A DNA stretch of 64,000 nucleotides from Hyaloperonospora brassicae (Eukaryota; Oomycota; Peronosporomycetes; Peronosporales; Peronosporaceae): positions 372,001 to 436,000 of the forward strand of contig CANTFL010000144.1 in the NCBI GenBank assembly GCA_947650285.1. Direction: 5' to 3'. The notes beneath the pieces are model-generated. The model was not told where the DNA came from. It did no database searches and saw only the letters and a program-made list of their open reading frames with translations. The translations under genes were made by a program, and so were the position numbers. Below are positions 28,204 through 39,529 of this stretch, in pieces (position 1 is the stretch's first letter; each line of letters starts with the position of its first letter).

Positions 28204-29609
28204 GCAGCTACTATTTGTTCGAGAGACTTACTAATTGGTGATTACTTATGGGGATCTAAAGGGCCGGTTTCGGCTTACATCTAGCCTTGTTGGACGGGAG
28301 ACAAGAATCATCGATATCGAGTGACGCTCTGCCTAACCGGGTTCAAAATTGTTGAAATATATGCGGCTCGACATGCTCGCCAAATTGAGGTCAGGAAGGC
28401 CTGTAGATGTGCCTTCTCGTTTACATTGAGAGCCGCAGTTGCCTATGATGACGACGGTAGTGTTGCAATTTACGTACGGCGGCTACTTGATTACCGACTG
28501 CGCGCCCGGATGCGTGCTGAAGTAGCGGCATCGGGGCGATTTGATCACCGGTGGCTTGTACACGCCACGCTCGAGGATATGTCGTGGCTGCTAGATCGAA
28601 GGGGTACGGCATTTACCTTTAACGGAGCTGAATTTTCCATGGGTTTGAAAAAACTTGGCGATGCAATGTCTTGGACGACCCTGCAGACTAGCATTGTCTT
28701 GTTCTCTCCCACTCGTGACATGGTGGCCCAGTCTATGGCGAAGAGACGGCATTTCGGGTCCTCCGGCATCGCCCTTCTTTACAATTTCCCCTCTCTGGTC
28801 CGATCGGTCGCTGGAACCTGGGCCCCTCATCTCATATTCAACGAAGGTCCACCAATTGCATGACTGGCTTCTCACTAGTGAAGGTACATCGCTCCATCAT
28901 TTCGATATAGGCATGGAATGTGGAGTGCAACCAGGATCGTCGATGGCCCATGCGATACATCCGCGCCAGTATCCAGTGGGACTCGTGCCCACTTTGGCGC
29001 GCATTCGGTGCTCACGTGAGTTGCCACTTGTGGGCCGGTCGTCGACGGTGGCGGTCACAATGAAGGAAGCTCTAATAGCTTATCTCGCGGTGACTCTGTC
29101 TTGAAGGAACTAGACTTCTCTATGAACGGGTTGCCAGGGCGGAGTTTCACGTGATATCGGAAGGTTCACCATTGATCACGTGGAGAGATATTCGACGAAT
29201 TCATGCGTCCTTTCCGACCAACGCTCAAAAGCTATATCGGCCGAAGAGTAACAGTGTTTCGCTCTGGAATTGGGAGAAGCAAGTTCTGTCGTGCCCCGTC
29301 TCTATGTGTGCGGATGCTGGTCCAGTTCTGGCAAGCCATATCTTTTTGGACGTGCCCTATCGCGCGTCGACACTCCTTGATCGGTGGCTATGGTTTGGTA
29401 CTTTCCAGGAGTCTGACTTGCATGTCTGGGTGTTTGTACTGGAACTCCCGGGAATTCCGCCCTACGCCTGGGGAGTTGTCAAGTAATCTATGGACATAGG
29501 GGCAGATTTACTGAAAGGTCAGGCTGCGGTCTTCCCGGCAGATCGAGAGCTGTGTCGTTTTGCCGCATCAACGACGCTTCGTGCCATCTAGGTCGAGTGT
29601 CTCCGCCTC
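28204..29609 (+). pseudogene. LINE middle region, left arm
   Basis: Open pieces at 28321-28863 (180 codons), 28655-29104 and 29151-29486 lie between RT and RNase H and probably represent the LINE connection region. The 28321-28863 piece has RRLLDYRLRARMRAEVAAS and MSWLLDRRGTAFTFNGAEF. The last piece holds a Cys/Trp-rich part (DRWLWFGTFQESDLHVWVF) reminiscent of the Cys/His zinc-binding region of LINE C-termini, though the exact ligands are not clear. The protein is identical or almost identical in the mirror copy. Confidence 0.6.
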
Positions 29610-30345
29610 ATGGACAAATCATCTCCATCACAGGAGGTTGACACAGCTAGTGCTAATATCATCTTACGCCGGTTGGTTCGAAAGTTTCGTGGGTCTACCA
29701 GCCAGCCCGTAATTGGAAAAGACGGGCAACTGTTTGCTCAGGTACGGTCGGCCTTGTCTGATACCCTCCTCTGCTACGAAGAACTCACTTTGTTGCTCGT
29801 ACGACCTATCAAACGGTGCACAGAAGTGCTATGACTCCTCTTTTTCGATGAAGGATCCCGTGGAAATTCGGGTCTGGGTGAAGCTGGATCCATTATTGTT
29901 TTTCTCCACGTTCTGACGCACACTGCGTACGTTTTGTGGGTATCGAGCATATCATATGGCTCTGTCAATACCACTAACAATATCGATGAATACTGGAGGC
30001 TCATCCACGGTCTTCGGCAAGCAAAGACCAACGACTACTCACCCCTTCATGTCATTCAAGACAGCGATATTGTGCTTTCGCAACATCGAACACGGCACTC
30101 TCCTCGCAAGCAGCATTTTGGGAGCTTTTTCACTGAGACAAGCGCCTTAGCTAACGATATCAATGTCTTCAGATGGGGACATCATTATTGCACCTACAAC
30201 ATAATGGCGGATCGAAAGGCGAATATCGCTATGGACACAGGAGCTCCGGTTCAAGCGCACGATTCTTCTAACCCCGTTATTGTCCAGGAGGCTACTACCT
30301 TCCTTGATTCTGATGTCAATCATTGGTTGGAGAACTCTCACGCCT
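29610..30345 (+). pseudogene. LINE RNase H domain, left arm
   Basis: A single frame runs from 29610 to 30345 with one TGA at 29832-29834. After it, FFDEGSRGNSGLGEAGSII supplies the first catalytic Asp (29847), TNNIDEYWRLIHGL the Glu, VIQDSDIVLSQ the second Asp and WGHHYCTYNIMADRKAN the last acidic position. The full D-E-D-D set of an RNase HI fold is therefore present. RNase H would remove RNA template after first-strand synthesis. This is the best-preserved domain of the LINE, apart from the upstream stop. Confidence 0.85.
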
Positions 30346-30545
30346 AACAACACGTAAAACAAGACCCCGTACTGATAATGAGGAATCTGATAATCTCTAG
30401 ACAGGAGGCTGCGCATAGGCTCTCTGCTGTCCGAAACCTAGTGCTGCCTGGTATATAAAGTAGCAGTCACCCCAGTAACCTTGTCGCTGGGTGACAGGAT
30501 ATAGCAGGTCGGACGCGTACCTAAATATACCTCACTTTCTCACTC

Positions 30546-31982
30546 GCTCAGTCACTCAAAGAAACTTATTTTCAAGGATGATGAATGCCATTCCGTGGCA
30601 AAATCAAGTATAACAAAGCCAAATTAGCTTTGTTTCTGGGAACAGAAGATGTCAAGAGGTATCAACCTAATTTTTTGGACAGTGATTTGGGCATTAAAGG
30701 CATGACCAAAAATTGGATTCCGGAAAACGCTAGTGAACTTTGATAAGCTTTATCATTATCACTTGATGGCGGCTGCTCGAGCGCTACATCATGAGTGCGG
30801 TATTATTCGTCCCTTCAATCAGACGATCTTCTACAGGTCCACAATGGATTAAATTTTTTGGCTCTCTAAATATTGAGAATAAGTGGTGCGACTTTTAATA
30901 CAAGCAAAGTGTAGTCTTGCAACGGCATTGCTATTCCCTGTTGGCTTTACCAACAGCTCATGCAAACTCAATTTTTCAAACACAACTTACCGTCGTTGCT
31001 GTCGAAAACATTGTCCAAACGACGACGCAATACATTTTGCTACGTATTAAAGCGTTTGAAAAGCCTTCTGATACGCAACTTTTATCCTGATCTCGAATAA
31101 GTTTTATGCAATGAGACAGCAGTATCGCATGCGAGAGCTATCTACTACAGCGAATGGTGTGTTCGCATGCAATGGCCTGTTGACTGTGCGCGTACGTTAA
31201 CAAGGGGCATTCGTGCGTCGATGGGAAGTAATTCTGATTGTTACGATTGTTGTATTGCAACTAACGGTGGACTCATTTAATTTATTTTTGTTCGTATGTA
31301 GTTTAGGACGTTGACGTGTCTTGTACACAATATGACACAATTTCATCTGTTCAAAAAAATACCAGCTTCAGCTCAATGTTTACCTTGCCTCCAAATTTTA
31401 CCATCTTGCATTCAGTACTCATCTCCGGGTGACATACGTGGGGCCTTTTTTGCATCCTTCACAGAGTCAGCCCTAGGCATTTTGCCGTCTTGACTGTAGC
31501 ACACGCTAGTTTTACAAGACGCGCATCAAGGCATACCACTACAATGCAGCGTTTGCCTCCACTGTGACTGTGGCGTAGATTGAGACCTAGCGTGTATTTG
31601 ATGCAGCACGCTTTAAGAAGCACGACTGCCGCCATGGGACGGCTGGGCTCGTCATGATAATATTTTCAAAAATTGAGGACTGAACCCGCTTACGGCACAA
31701 TTATAGCTTACATAAATTTGACGTGGTAGTGTGCATGGCCTTGTTACTATTGTTGTCGCACAGAGATACCGACAAGATCTTTCTTGTTGGCTGGATGTCT
31801 TTGTCAGTTACTGATGGCGAAAAGCAACGTCTGTCGCGACTGTTGGGCTGGTATACTTGCGATATCAAGAAACGATGGTTCCATTTAACTACACTCCATA
31901 TTGGTCTGTCCACTGAGATTGTAGACTCGGGAAATTTAAATAACCACTGTGTCCATATTATAAATCTCAGTGTTAATACAGT
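30546..31982. other. Single-copy spacer at the centre of the inverted repeat
   Basis: These 1437 bp are not mirrored. A 52-codon frame from ATG 30585 to TGA 30743 (MPFRGKIKYNKAKLALFLG start) is the only piece that looks protein-like; I recognise no family. The rest has scattered stops. A TATA-like GGTATATAAAGTAGC just outside the spacer (about 30450-30464) is mirrored near 32064-32078. Confidence 0.7.
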
Positions 31983-32182
31983 GAGTGAGAAAGTGAGGTA
32001 TATTTAGGTACGCGTCCGACCTGCTATATCCTGTCACCCAGCGACAAGGTTACTGGGGTGACTGCTACTTTATATACCAGGCAGCACTAGGTTTCGGACA
32101 GCAGAGAGCCTATGCGCAGCCTCCTGTCTAGAGATTATCAGATTCCTCATTATCAGTACGGGGTCTTGTTTTACGTGTTGTT

Positions 32183-32918
32183 AGGCGTGAGAGTTCTCCA
32201 ACCAATGATTGACATCAGAATCAAGGAAGGTAGTAGCCTCCTGGACAATAACGGGGTTAGAAGAATCGTGCGCTTGAACCGAAGCTTCTGTGTCCATAGC
32301 GATATTCGCCTTTCAATCCGCCATTATGTTGTAGGTGCAATAATGATGTCCCCATCTGAAGACATTGATATCGTTAGCTAAGGCGCTTGTCTCAGTGAAA
32401 AAGCTCCCAAAATGCTGCTTGCGAGGAGAGTGCCGTGTTCGATGTTGCGAAAGCACAATATCGCTGTCTTGAATGACATGAAGGGGTGAGTATTCGTTGG
32501 TCTTTGCTTGCCGAAGACCGTGGATGAGCCTCCAGTATTCATCGATATTGTTAGTGGTATTGACAGAGCCATAGGATATGCTCGATACCCACAAAACGTA
32601 CGCAGTGTGCGTCAGAACGTGGAGAAAAACAATAATGGATCCAGCTTCACCCAGACCTGAATTTCCACGGGATCCTTCATCGAAAAAGAGGAGTCATAGC
32701 ACTTCTGTGCACCGTTTGATAGGTCGTACGAGCAACAAAGTGAGTTCTTCGTAGCAGAGGAGGGTATCAGACAAGGCCGACCGTACCTGAGCAAACAGTT
32801 GCCCGTCTTTTCCAATTACGGGCTGGCTGGTAGACCCACGAAACTTTCGAACCAACCGGCGTAAGATGATATTAGCACTAGCTGTGTCAACCTCCTGTGA
32901 TGGAGATGATTTGTCCAT
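32183..32918 (-). pseudogene. LINE RNase H domain, right arm
   Basis: Mirror of 29610-30345. All four acidic positions are retained, and the same internal TGA interrupts the frame upstream. It differs from the left copy by a few residues (for example NEYSPL instead of NDYSPL). Confidence 0.82.
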
Positions 32919-34324
32919 GCGGCGGAGACACTCGACCTAGATGGCACGAAGCGTCGTTGATGCGGCAAAACGACACAGCTCTCGATCTGCCGGGAAGACC
33001 GCAGCCTGACCTTTCAGTAAATCTGCCCCTATGTCCATAGATTACTTGACAACTCCCCAGGCGTAGGGCGGAATTCCCGGGAGTTCCAGTACAAACACCC
33101 AGACATGCAAGTCAGACTCCTGGAAAGTACCAAACCATAGCCACCGATCAAGGAGTGTCGACTCGCGATAGGGCACGTCCAAAAAGATATGGCTTGCCAG
33201 AACTGGACCAGCATCCGCACACATAGAGACGGGGCACGACAGAACTTGCTTCTCCCAATTCCAGAGCGAAACACTGTTACTCTTCGGCCGATATAGCTTT
33301 TGAGCGTTGGTCGGAAAGGACGCATGAATTCGTCGAATATCTCTCCACGTGATCAATGGTGAACCTTCCGATATCACGTGAAACTCCGCCCTGGCAACCC
33401 GTTCATAGAGAAGTCTAGTTCCTTCAAGACAGAGTCACCGCGAGATAAGCTATTAGAGCTTCCTTCATTGTGACCGCCACCGTCGACGACCGGCCCACAA
33501 GTGGCAACTCACGTGAGCACCGAATGCGCGACAAAGTGGGCACGAGTCCCACTGGATACTGGCGCGGATGTATCGCATGGGCCATCGACGATCCTGGTTG
33601 CACTCCACATTCCATGCCTATATCGAAATGATGGAGCGATGTACCTTCACTAGTGAGAAGCCAGTCATGCAATTGGTGGACCTTCGTTGAATATGAGATG
33701 AGGGGCCCAGGTTCCAGCGACCGATCGGACCAGAGAGGGGAAATTGTAAAGAAGGGCGATGCCGGAGGACCCGAAATGCCGTCTCTTCGCCATAGACTGG
33801 GCCACCATGTCACGAGTGGGAGAGAACAAGACAATGCTAGTCTGCAGGGTCGTCCAAGACATTGCATCGCCAAGTTTTTTCAAACCCATGGAAAATTCAG
33901 CTCCGTTAAAGGTAAATGCCGTACCCCTTCGATCTAGCAGCCACGACATATCCTCGAGCGTGGCGTGTACAAGCCACCGGTGATCAAATCGCCCCGATGC
34001 CGCTACTTCAGCACGCATCCGGGCGCGCAGTCGGTAATCAAGTAGCCGCCGTACGTAAATTGCAACACTACCGTCGTCATCATAGGCAACTGCGGCTCTC
34101 AATGTAAACGAGAAGGCACATCTACAGGCCTTCCTGACCTCAATTTGGCGAGCATGTCGAGCCGCATATATTTCAACAATTTTGAACCCGGTTAGGCAGA
34201 GCGTCACTCGATATCGATGATTCTTGTCTCCCGTCCAACAAGGCTAGATGTAAGCCGAAACCGGCCCTTTAGATCCCCATAAGTAATCACCAATTAGTAA
34301 GTCTCTCGAACAAATAGTAGCTGC

Positions 34325-34975
34325 TCATTTTCCAACTGCTGTTGCCGCCATAGTCATCAATTCCGTCCGAATGCAAGGCACCGCTAGACACCCCTGCTGG
34401 ATTGGTAAAGAAGATATATCGGATAGGACCCACGACCGGGACCGCCTACCATCACAGACGCTCCATACCAAGTCAATAATTATGCTGTGCGACCGAGTGA
34501 TCGATGCGGGAGGAGTCCAACAGTGCCGTGCTAAGAACGGGATTTTGAGAACAGTGATAGCACTGGCGAGCTGTGCCCGTTGTTCCACCGCGTGAGTCTT
34601 CTCTGGCGCTAGTACAAGTCGGCTCCAGAGATACCGAATGCAATTAATCGAGTTATCGGCCACCGCAACCTGTTGTCCCACCAGAGCACCAAGATAACAG
34701 CAAGCATCGCCGGGGGCCTGTATCGTGAGACCACAGGTGCTTACATGTTGCGCTGATGCGCGAGGGCACAGCTCGTTGACCATTGGTTTCGCCCAATTTG
34801 TATGAATACCGGACACGTGATCAAAAACATCGAGAATAGCGATAACCGGCATAATTGAAGACCGATCGCAAAAGTAGACAGCAGTATCATCGGCATATCC
34901 CGAAACTTTGAACTCAGTTGTCCGTCCGCCAGATGTTATAGATATGCCTAGAATTGTCTCCCGCGCTTGGAGCAC
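34325..34975 (-). pseudogene. LINE reverse transcriptase, right arm
   Basis: This 216-codon frame is identical in protein to the left copy over VSGYADDTAVYF and onward, but is shortened upstream by the TGA at about 35039. Catalytic Asp pair retained. It probably cannot be expressed as part of one LINE protein. Confidence 0.82.
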
Positions 34976-37256
34976 CCGGTAGACACTATTGAAGGCGAGA
35001 ATTAAGAGAAGTGGCGCAAGGAGACACCCTTGCCATATTCAAAAAGTAACGTCACGTCGACGGTTGTTATATCTATTCATGATAAAACGGCACGACGTAT
35101 CGCGGTGTAATGCTGTCACGACTGATACGAAGTGGGGTGACAACCCAAGTTACATAGGCGCCGAAAGTAGATATGGATGTTGCAACGTGTCGTACGCCTC
35201 GCAAAATTGAGAAGTAGAACAATTGATCCATGTAGATCGGTGTCCACATTTGCAGCTTCGCGTACCGCCGCGAAAATGTCAAGAGCCGTATGGATCGACC
35301 GCTTCAGAACAAAACCAACTTGAGCTGTAAGACACGATGCGACAGCAATAGCCGACCCAAAACTAAAAAATCTTGTTAAATAACTTGTAGTCGCTATTGA
35401 GGAGAGTGATTGGGCGATGATCAAGCGGAAAGGCGGAGGCCGGAGATTTCTTTGAACGCTGAATATTTGTCTCACCAAACGACGCCGGAAACACGCTGCA
35501 CGTAATCCATCTGGTGTAAAATGTCGTGATAATAAGGCGGAGCGCGTCCGCGTAATCTCTGTAGAATGTGTTGTTGATTTAATCCGGTCCAGCGGCTTTA
35601 CTACGTTTAATTCTCTTCAAAGCCGCACTCACATCGTCGAGAGAAATGTCCAATGTCACAGTAGAGTCATCAACCCGGTCCGGAGGGGGTGGCTCGGGAA
35701 AGGAACGCGGCGGTATTGTCGGGACAGGCAAAATAATGAGTCACAACACCCTCCCAGCCGTCGGAAATTTTATCTGCTAGTTTCTGGGAACAATTCGGCC
35801 CGTATGTCACGTTTCCGCCCAGACACGATGGTGGAGTCTTGAAACTCAGTCGAAAGCCGGGCGTAAAAACGTCGAGACGTCTTTCCAGGCGTGTACGTGT
35901 GATGAACGAGAAGGCTCCCTTTCTTATTTCGTTACCATAAGTGTCGACACTCTGTCACAGTACGCCGAAGTTTCGTCGGAGTATCGGGTGTGCCAGGATG
36001 GTCGCAACTTTCATGATCGTCCGAAGGTGAGGTATCAGGTGTACGCGCCCCCAGAAGAGCAGAATCCGGTTGTACATAGAGACGGCTCGGTCGCTGTCGA
36101 CGGATTTTTGTCAGGCTTTGACGCGCGGTTTCGGTGGTCGCCAAGAAAAGTTTACGAAGTCTTATCGTCCAGTCGTCCCAGCAGTCGGGCAAGCTCTGGG
36201 CTGTGGTATAGTCCGACGTCGGAACAGAAATAATCGCGGTCAGCTTGAATGTGGGCCGGCGCAATGGCTGCAATGATAGCTTTGTGCGCGATCGCCTGTG
36301 CACAACCTGGAACAATGTGCACGCGCCTCGGCTTTCGGACGCGGACCACATGACTTGGCACGACGATCCTGATACAGATGTCATTGCGGTCGACATCAGG
36401 ACCAGGTACCGACATAGCAATGTCTAGAATCTAATCGGCATACCGAGAGATCGCACACCACCTGTACAGCCGCGAAATTGCCAAATTACCTCCAAGCAGA
36501 GTGTCGAAACAGGTGTTAGCCGCCGCCTAAAACACCGGTACAGCTCTTTCTTCATCAGAAATCTCCATTTCATCACCGAAAACATCACTGAACTGCACTC
36601 GACCAAAACGCCGTCGAAACGCCAAATAATCGTGTCTTCCGGGTGGCGATATAAAGGAACGGTCAAGTCGCGGCCCTTAAGTACAGTTGAAGTCCCCTAC
36701 AACAAACATGGATCCGTCGTATTCCTGTAGAAGAATTAGAAGACTGTCGAATATCGGATCCCTATCCGTCGTGACACTTAGTTTATAAACTTCGACAATA
36801 CGACCTATTTTGCCCAGGATAGTGATCCACACAGCTGTCCAATGCGGCGTTTAATAATTCGCCTCACACCACGGAATCATTTCCGTGATGGAATAGTAGG
36901 GGTTCAATACCATTGCCACTTGTCCTCGAGAGTGCTCTGACTCGGTCTACAACGAGCGTCCACGCTTGTGCACAAAGCCTCAGGAGGAGTTGGAAAGCTT
37001 TCCCATAGTATTCGACTCACCGATAGTAACTCGCGTTTCTACAGAAGAACCAAATTGATGGTTTTGCTGGATTCGCTCTGCTGGAAGTGACAAAACCAAG
37101 ATGAGCCGTGTTACGGATGCTGGGGAATCCTGCGAGATTCGGCGAATGACGAACGATGCTGCTGTTGCGCGGCTGACGTAACGTCTTCAACAAAAGGCTA
37201 CGACGACGTTGAAGCATGCTCCGTGTCGATACATCCCTATCTCATTCGAGACGCCC

Positions 37257-37832
37257 TCAACGCATAGATTCTAGCTGTTGATCATCGTGAGCGATAAGGT
37301 CAAGCTTCAGTTGCCAGTTGGCAAATTTGCAGATAATGGTGACGACCGACGCATGCACCTCTTTGGAATGGCAGTATAGTGCATCCTTGTTTTGCGGCAT
37401 AACCACGTTCGTCTTAATATAAATGGGTGCGAGCTTTGGTAGCAAGACACAAAATATTAAAATTTTCTCATTGTCCAAGTCCTCAAGCAATTCGACGACA
37501 GTCGCGTACAACAATTCAGGATGTGTTTTGCTAAATCGTCTCCACCATTGAACACTGTACGTCAATCTCCATCGTATTTTTTCAGCTTGGCCGTCTGCCG
37601 TGGCGGCCCAACCCCTGCACCGATCGCGGAGTGTCGCATCGGCGTGTGTAGTGTGAAGCCGGATCACAGCCAGTTGAGATTCTCTGTTGATGGCGTGTCT
37701 AAAGGAACGAAGGGTTTCACCCGGCATCGAGGCGAAATGATCAATAGGATAAGGGAGACCAGAATCGTTGGTACACAGTATACGGGCGCGACCCTTCTCG
37801 TTGACCGGCGACAACTGGTCGGTCACGACCAC
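37257..37832 (-). pseudogene. LINE 5' ORF fragment, right arm (contiguous)
   Basis: The 191-codon frame encodes the same VVTDQLSPVNEKGRARILC start region as 17012-17476 and continues past the insertion site with CHSKEVHASVVTIICKFANW. It stops at a TGA shared with the left arm (after QLESMR). It shows what the left copy read before Gypsy-B interrupted it. No ATG start is evident and no domain is recognised. Confidence 0.5.
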
Positions 37833-37938
37833 AATACGTCGTGCTGACTCGCGTTTACTGGAAGCGTGGGGACACGCAGCTAAAGATGTTGTCTCGCTGA
37901 GTTGAAAGCGGTCTGATACATGACAAGAGCCTGTTCTC

Positions 37939-39003
37939 TGTCATGTACAAGTCAGTAAAGGGTGACGAATGCATTTGCTGCCACAATGAACTCGCACTGC
38001 CCAGCTTATGTGTGAACATAACACTCGAGTACACACTAGGTGGCCAGATATAGCGAACTGCGTTGGAAACCTGGTCATATCAAAGCTGCTGTAATTGACT
38101 TGCCAAGAGGCGACTAGCATCGATTGGGTGTCGCTTTTCGAACGCGCATAGCGACTTTGCACCAACTTCGCAAGGCGCACTTGGCTCCCCGTCAAACATG
38201 AGACATGATATCACACGCGAAGTTCAACGACTAGACCGATGACGAGCAGACAAGAATCAGCAGGTAATGGCACTCACTGGTTCAGGCTTACTGTCTTATG
38301 GCTACTGAATCGAGCTCAGGATCAAGGACTAGCGTAGTGACGGCCGAGGCTGTAGTCGCGATTTGTGTGCTTGCTACCATGACTCGCGTGTGGTGTCTGT
38401 TGTCCGAGAGAAGCTCGTGCTAGCTCACCGCATAACATAAGCGCATTCATGTGTTGTTGAGCCTCAACACGCCGCGAATGGGCATGCTACAACGATGCTA
38501 GTCGTCCGACTCGGTGGCAGTCTCTTTAAGACGTGTACTTACACGATGGCGACAAGTATGTCTGCATCACCTTTCTAGCGGTCGAAAGGCTTGTCGAACT
38601 TGTGCGTCCTGTGACACCAGCACACAAAACTATACACATAGTGCAATGTCTTGCTATGTATTTCATCGCGAGTATTATTTTGAGCGATAAAATCAAAAGA
38701 TTGAGAGATATTTGTTCGATGAGAGACAAAGGTATCACGGCGACTGCATCCCACGGGCATTGGCTCCAAAGTGTGACAGTGCCAACGCCATTTGTGTCTG
38801 GACCATTCATCTTTTCTAATGTGGTCTTCTGTAATCCACATGGTTTTTCTGTCTGCGATGATCATTACGTCGCGTGGGTCGTGCACGTCAGGGCTTGTTC
38901 ACTGGCTCGCACGTGCGATATGCTGGCTGTTTATGTACTGTGTGGTGGTACACGCTCTTACCTAATAAATGGTAAGACCTGGTGTAATGCGAACACATGT
39001 CTG
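37939..39003. other. Segment between LINE and truncated LTR, right arm
   Basis: Mirror of 15839-16903. The 181-codon frame on the plus strand (38533-39078) is identical to its left counterpart and crosses into the LTR; its first in-frame ATG is at 38656. No gene recognised. Confidence 0.5.
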
Positions 39004-39396
39004 CGTAGTCCCGACGTCACGTTCATGTGGCATGCGGAAGCGCAGCCAAAGCAAACAGAACCCGAAAGCTCTGTCTGAGGGGAAAGTAGAACTGTATTAC
39101 ATGTAGTTATGTTTCTTCAATAAAGCATCTCTGTCTTGATCTAACTATATAAAAATACAATCTCCTATTTGGTTTCTTTCTCACCACCTATTGCGCGCGT
39201 CTAGCAGAGATTGGTGGTTCAATATACCGAGTACATCAACCAATAAGTGAAGCCACCAAGAATATTACACTCAGGAATAAGATATTACCAACGTAAGCTA
39301 TTTTTGAGTAATGTTGATTGAATATAATCGAAATAGATAATATTCGAAACTAAATACGTTTGTATCTATTTTATGCAACGGGCTCACCCCGTTACA
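39004..39396 (-). repeat. 3' LTR of minus-strand Gypsy-A, truncated
   Basis: Mirror of 15448-15838. The TGTAACGGGG start is the complement of 39387-39396. The conserved GCGCGCGT block lies at 39182-39219. The terminal part is missing exactly as in copy 2. Confidence 0.85.
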
Positions 39397-39529
39397 TCAC
39401 CCACCCTTTAACCATCAGTCGCTATAGTAAGTGTGCTGATTAATTGGTAATAGAGTGACCACGGTCTTGTCGCTCTGGGGGAAAGGAGGTACTCGTAGGC
39501 TTTGACCTTCTCATTCCAGCTTTCAGGGC

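Larger units (their letters stand above)
25165..30345 (+). mobile_element. LINE retrotransposon, left arm (endonuclease-RT-RNase H)
   Basis: The continuation of the LINE after the Gypsy-B insertion. Domain order is AP-type endonuclease, reverse transcriptase, a long middle part and a C-terminal RNase H, all on the plus strand and all in broken frames. The 3' end is probably between 30345 and 30545; no poly(A) tail is seen. The mirror copy lies at 32183-37363. LINEs of this EN-RT-RNase H layout are known from oomycete and other protist genomes. Confidence 0.88.
11183..30545 (+). repeat. Left arm of giant inverted repeat (interrupted by Gypsy-B)
   Basis: The reverse complement matches 31983-43659. 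Without the 7688-bp Gypsy-B insertion at 17477-25164 this arm is 11675 bp, against 11677 bp for the right arm. The inner edge is the TATACCTCACTTTCTCACTC word ending at 30545. The outer edge lies near GGACGTGG at 11183, inside Gypsy-A RT. Mirror mapping: position x below 17477 pairs with about 54842 minus x, and x above 25164 pairs with 62528 minus x. Long stretches are identical; differences are patchy. Confidence 0.95.
32183..37938 (-). mobile_element. LINE retrotransposon, right arm (uninterrupted copy)
   Basis: This is the mirror of 16904-17476 plus 25165-30345 without Gypsy-B. The 5' frame (37257-37832) runs through the Gypsy-B target site for about 40 further residues. RT is at 34325-34975 (YADD at about 34886-34897), RNase H at 32183-32690. 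Changes relative to the left copy include a TGA within FGIWQG (about 35039) and several substitutions near 36100-36500 and 37080-37320. Confidence 0.88.

Noticed and set aside
38533..39078. Treating the 181-codon frame as a conserved gene because both arms are identical
   Set aside because: The surrounding DNA is equally identical, so identity says nothing about selection; the frame also lacks an ATG start.
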